Source of the DNA: Pseudomonas shirazensis
GTDB lineage: Bacteria > Pseudomonadota > Gammaproteobacteria > Pseudomonadales > Pseudomonadaceae
Reading direction: 5' to 3'
Assembly (NCBI RefSeq): GCF_014268785.2
Contig: NZ_JABWRD020000001.1
Location: 385,001-449,000 of the forward strand
Length of the DNA: 64,000 nucleotides
Part shown: in pieces, positions 63,423 through 64,000 of the stretch
How positions within the stretch are numbered: position 1 is the stretch's first letter
Layout of the letters: every line of letters starts with the position of its first letter
Made by a program: the position numbers and the translations under genes
The notes under the pieces: model-generated
Told to the model about the DNA's origin: nothing
Seen by the model: only the letters and a program-made list of their open reading frames with translations
Database searches by the model: none

Positions 63423-63454
63423 GATCTACAGAGTTCCATGGAAGTCTGTAGATC
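63423..63454. repeat. Near-perfect 32-nt palindrome after tRNA-Gly
   Basis: GATCTACAGA (63423-63432) and TCTGTAGATC (63445-63454) are perfect inverted repeats, and the centre TTCCATGGAA is itself a palindrome, leaving a single G-G mismatch per arm. It begins 7 nt after the tRNA. It may be a hairpin in the precursor or a site related to the former island. Confidence 0.8.
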
Positions 63455-63463
63455 ATTGAAATT

Positions 63464-63486
63464 AGACGCTTCGGCGTCTTTTTTCG
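63464..63486 (+). terminator. tRNA-Gly terminator
   Basis: Stem AGACGC (63464-63469), TTCG loop, GCGTCT (63474-63479), followed by TTTTT. A standard Rho-independent terminator for the tRNA transcript. Confidence 0.85.
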
Positions 63487-63516
63487 TTTCAGTCTAAGCC
63501 ACTCCGCCCCATGGGC

Positions 63517-63562
63517 ATCCGGACTTTTTTTAGTCCAGAAATTAGTCCATGAAATCCGGACT
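63517..63562. repeat. Short repeats between tRNA-Gly and integrase remnant
   Basis: ATCCGGACT occurs at 63517-63525 and 63554-63562, flanking TTAGTCCAGAAA (63530-63541) and TTAGTCCATGAAA (63542-63554). Such AGTCC-type direct and inverted repeats next to an integrase gene may be arm-type binding sites. Confidence 0.5.
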
Positions 63563-63645
63563 CCCACCGTGGCGGTTTGTTGCTGAAGCGGAGCGTCGAG
63601 CGTTACGAGCATCTAGCCCTGAGTTTCATGCTCAGGAGCTCGTAC

Positions 63646-64000
63646 ATGGCACTCTCAGATGCAGCTGTCCCCAAAACCTTGCAGAGCAGAACACCTTCCA
63701 TGCGATGTACGCGATGCGGCTTGAGCACCGCGGTCGTGTGCTGAAGCGGGGTCGGCAGAGCACGCTGGAGCATCGAGCGTATCTTCAACAACGACGTGCT
63801 GCCGGAACTTGGCAAGTCTTCAATATACGCCATCAACCCGGCCTCGGACCTTGATGTGGTGGCGGCGCCCAAGCCGCCTGTAACCAACAATCCCTTCCTG
63901 CGGCTACCTGAGCTGGCTGACCTGCAGAACGCCATTAACGGGTATGGCGTCGCGCTGCAGACCCGTCTCGGGCCTTGTTCCTTTCTGCGGTTTTTGCCTA
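63646..64000 (+). pseudogene. Decayed tyrosine integrase (P4-like), continues past window
   Basis: Fragments of one integrase appear in order but out of frame. MALSDAAV starts at 63646. NTFHAMYAMRLEHRGRVLKR and RQSTLE lie in another frame up to 63770. A 2-nt loss then shifts to IERIFNNDVLPELGKSSIY. A deletion of about 45 codons joins this to NPASDLDVVAAPKPPVTNNP and LPELADLQNAINGYGVALQT, running to the window end. The N-terminal arm domain is also mostly deleted, and a TGA lies at 63742 in frame 1. It points away from tRNA-Gly, as island integrases do. Not functional. Confidence 0.8.

Noticed and set aside
63549..63854. 101-aa plus-strand frame after tRNA-Gly as a gene
   Set aside because: Its middle is a piece of the integrase and the ends are out-of-frame debris; it is part of the pseudogene.

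Overview
The window is a chromosomal piece of a Pseudomonas, most likely of the P. putida group. The evidence is high-GC coding sequence, a fused nuoCD inside a complete 13-gene nuo operon, a gacA that starts with TTG and is followed by uvrC, pgsA and tRNA-Gly, a second EF-G gene near aceA, and P. putida-type REP elements. All calls come from reading the sequence; no database search was run.

Layout. 1-2.6 kb: 3' part of a 23S rRNA, a 5S rRNA and a terminator. 2.6-14.5 kb: housekeeping and envelope genes (universal stress protein, miaE, DUF883 protein, soluble sugar dehydrogenase, ZapE-like ATPase, alpha/beta hydrolase, YqaA and DUF411 proteins, tRNA hydroxylation gene trhP, PerM-family transporter, TonB-dependent receptor). 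14.6-29.6 kb: respiratory complex I, nuoA to nuoN, on the minus strand. 29.6-30.2 kb: an AT-rich non-coding stretch with a Fur-box-like site and a possible small RNA. 30.2-42.1 kb: delta-60 repeat protein, aceA, orphan secretin-N protein, SulP transporter, EF-G2, two small conserved proteins, and a divergent GABA-type aminotransferase/permease pair. 42.1-45.1 kb: a REP pair, two DUF4398/OmpA lipoproteins, a GST and a GNAT. 45.1-59.3 kb: an eleven-gene alginate-type exopolysaccharide operon. 59.8-63.4 kb: XRE regulator, gacA-uvrC-pgsA and tRNA-Gly. 63.4-64 kb: decayed tyrosine integrase, the edge of a former island at tRNA-Gly.

The most unusual system is the exopolysaccharide operon. It has homologues of algD, alg8, alg44, algK, algE, algI, algJ, algF, algX, algL and algG, but in the order D-8-44-K-E-I-J-F-X-L-G. 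The usual Pseudomonas order is D-8-44-K-E-G-X-L-I-J-F-A, so the blocks G, XL and IJF are in reverse order and algA is missing. The AlgG homologue has DVRD where the epimerase family has DPHD, so it has probably lost C5-epimerase activity. The AlgE homologue and Alg8 are clearly divergent, while AlgD, AlgX, AlgJ, AlgI and AlgL keep their key residues. My reading is an alternative, c-di-GMP-gated locus for O-acetylated polymannuronate or a related uronan.

Regulation visible in the sequence includes class II ANR promoters in front of the universal stress protein gene and trhP (the latter with a perfect TTGAT-N4-ATCAA box), a Fur-box-like site between nuoA and the delta-60 gene, a sigma70/AlgU-like promoter upstream of algD, and strong hairpins in the two largest gaps of the nuo operon.
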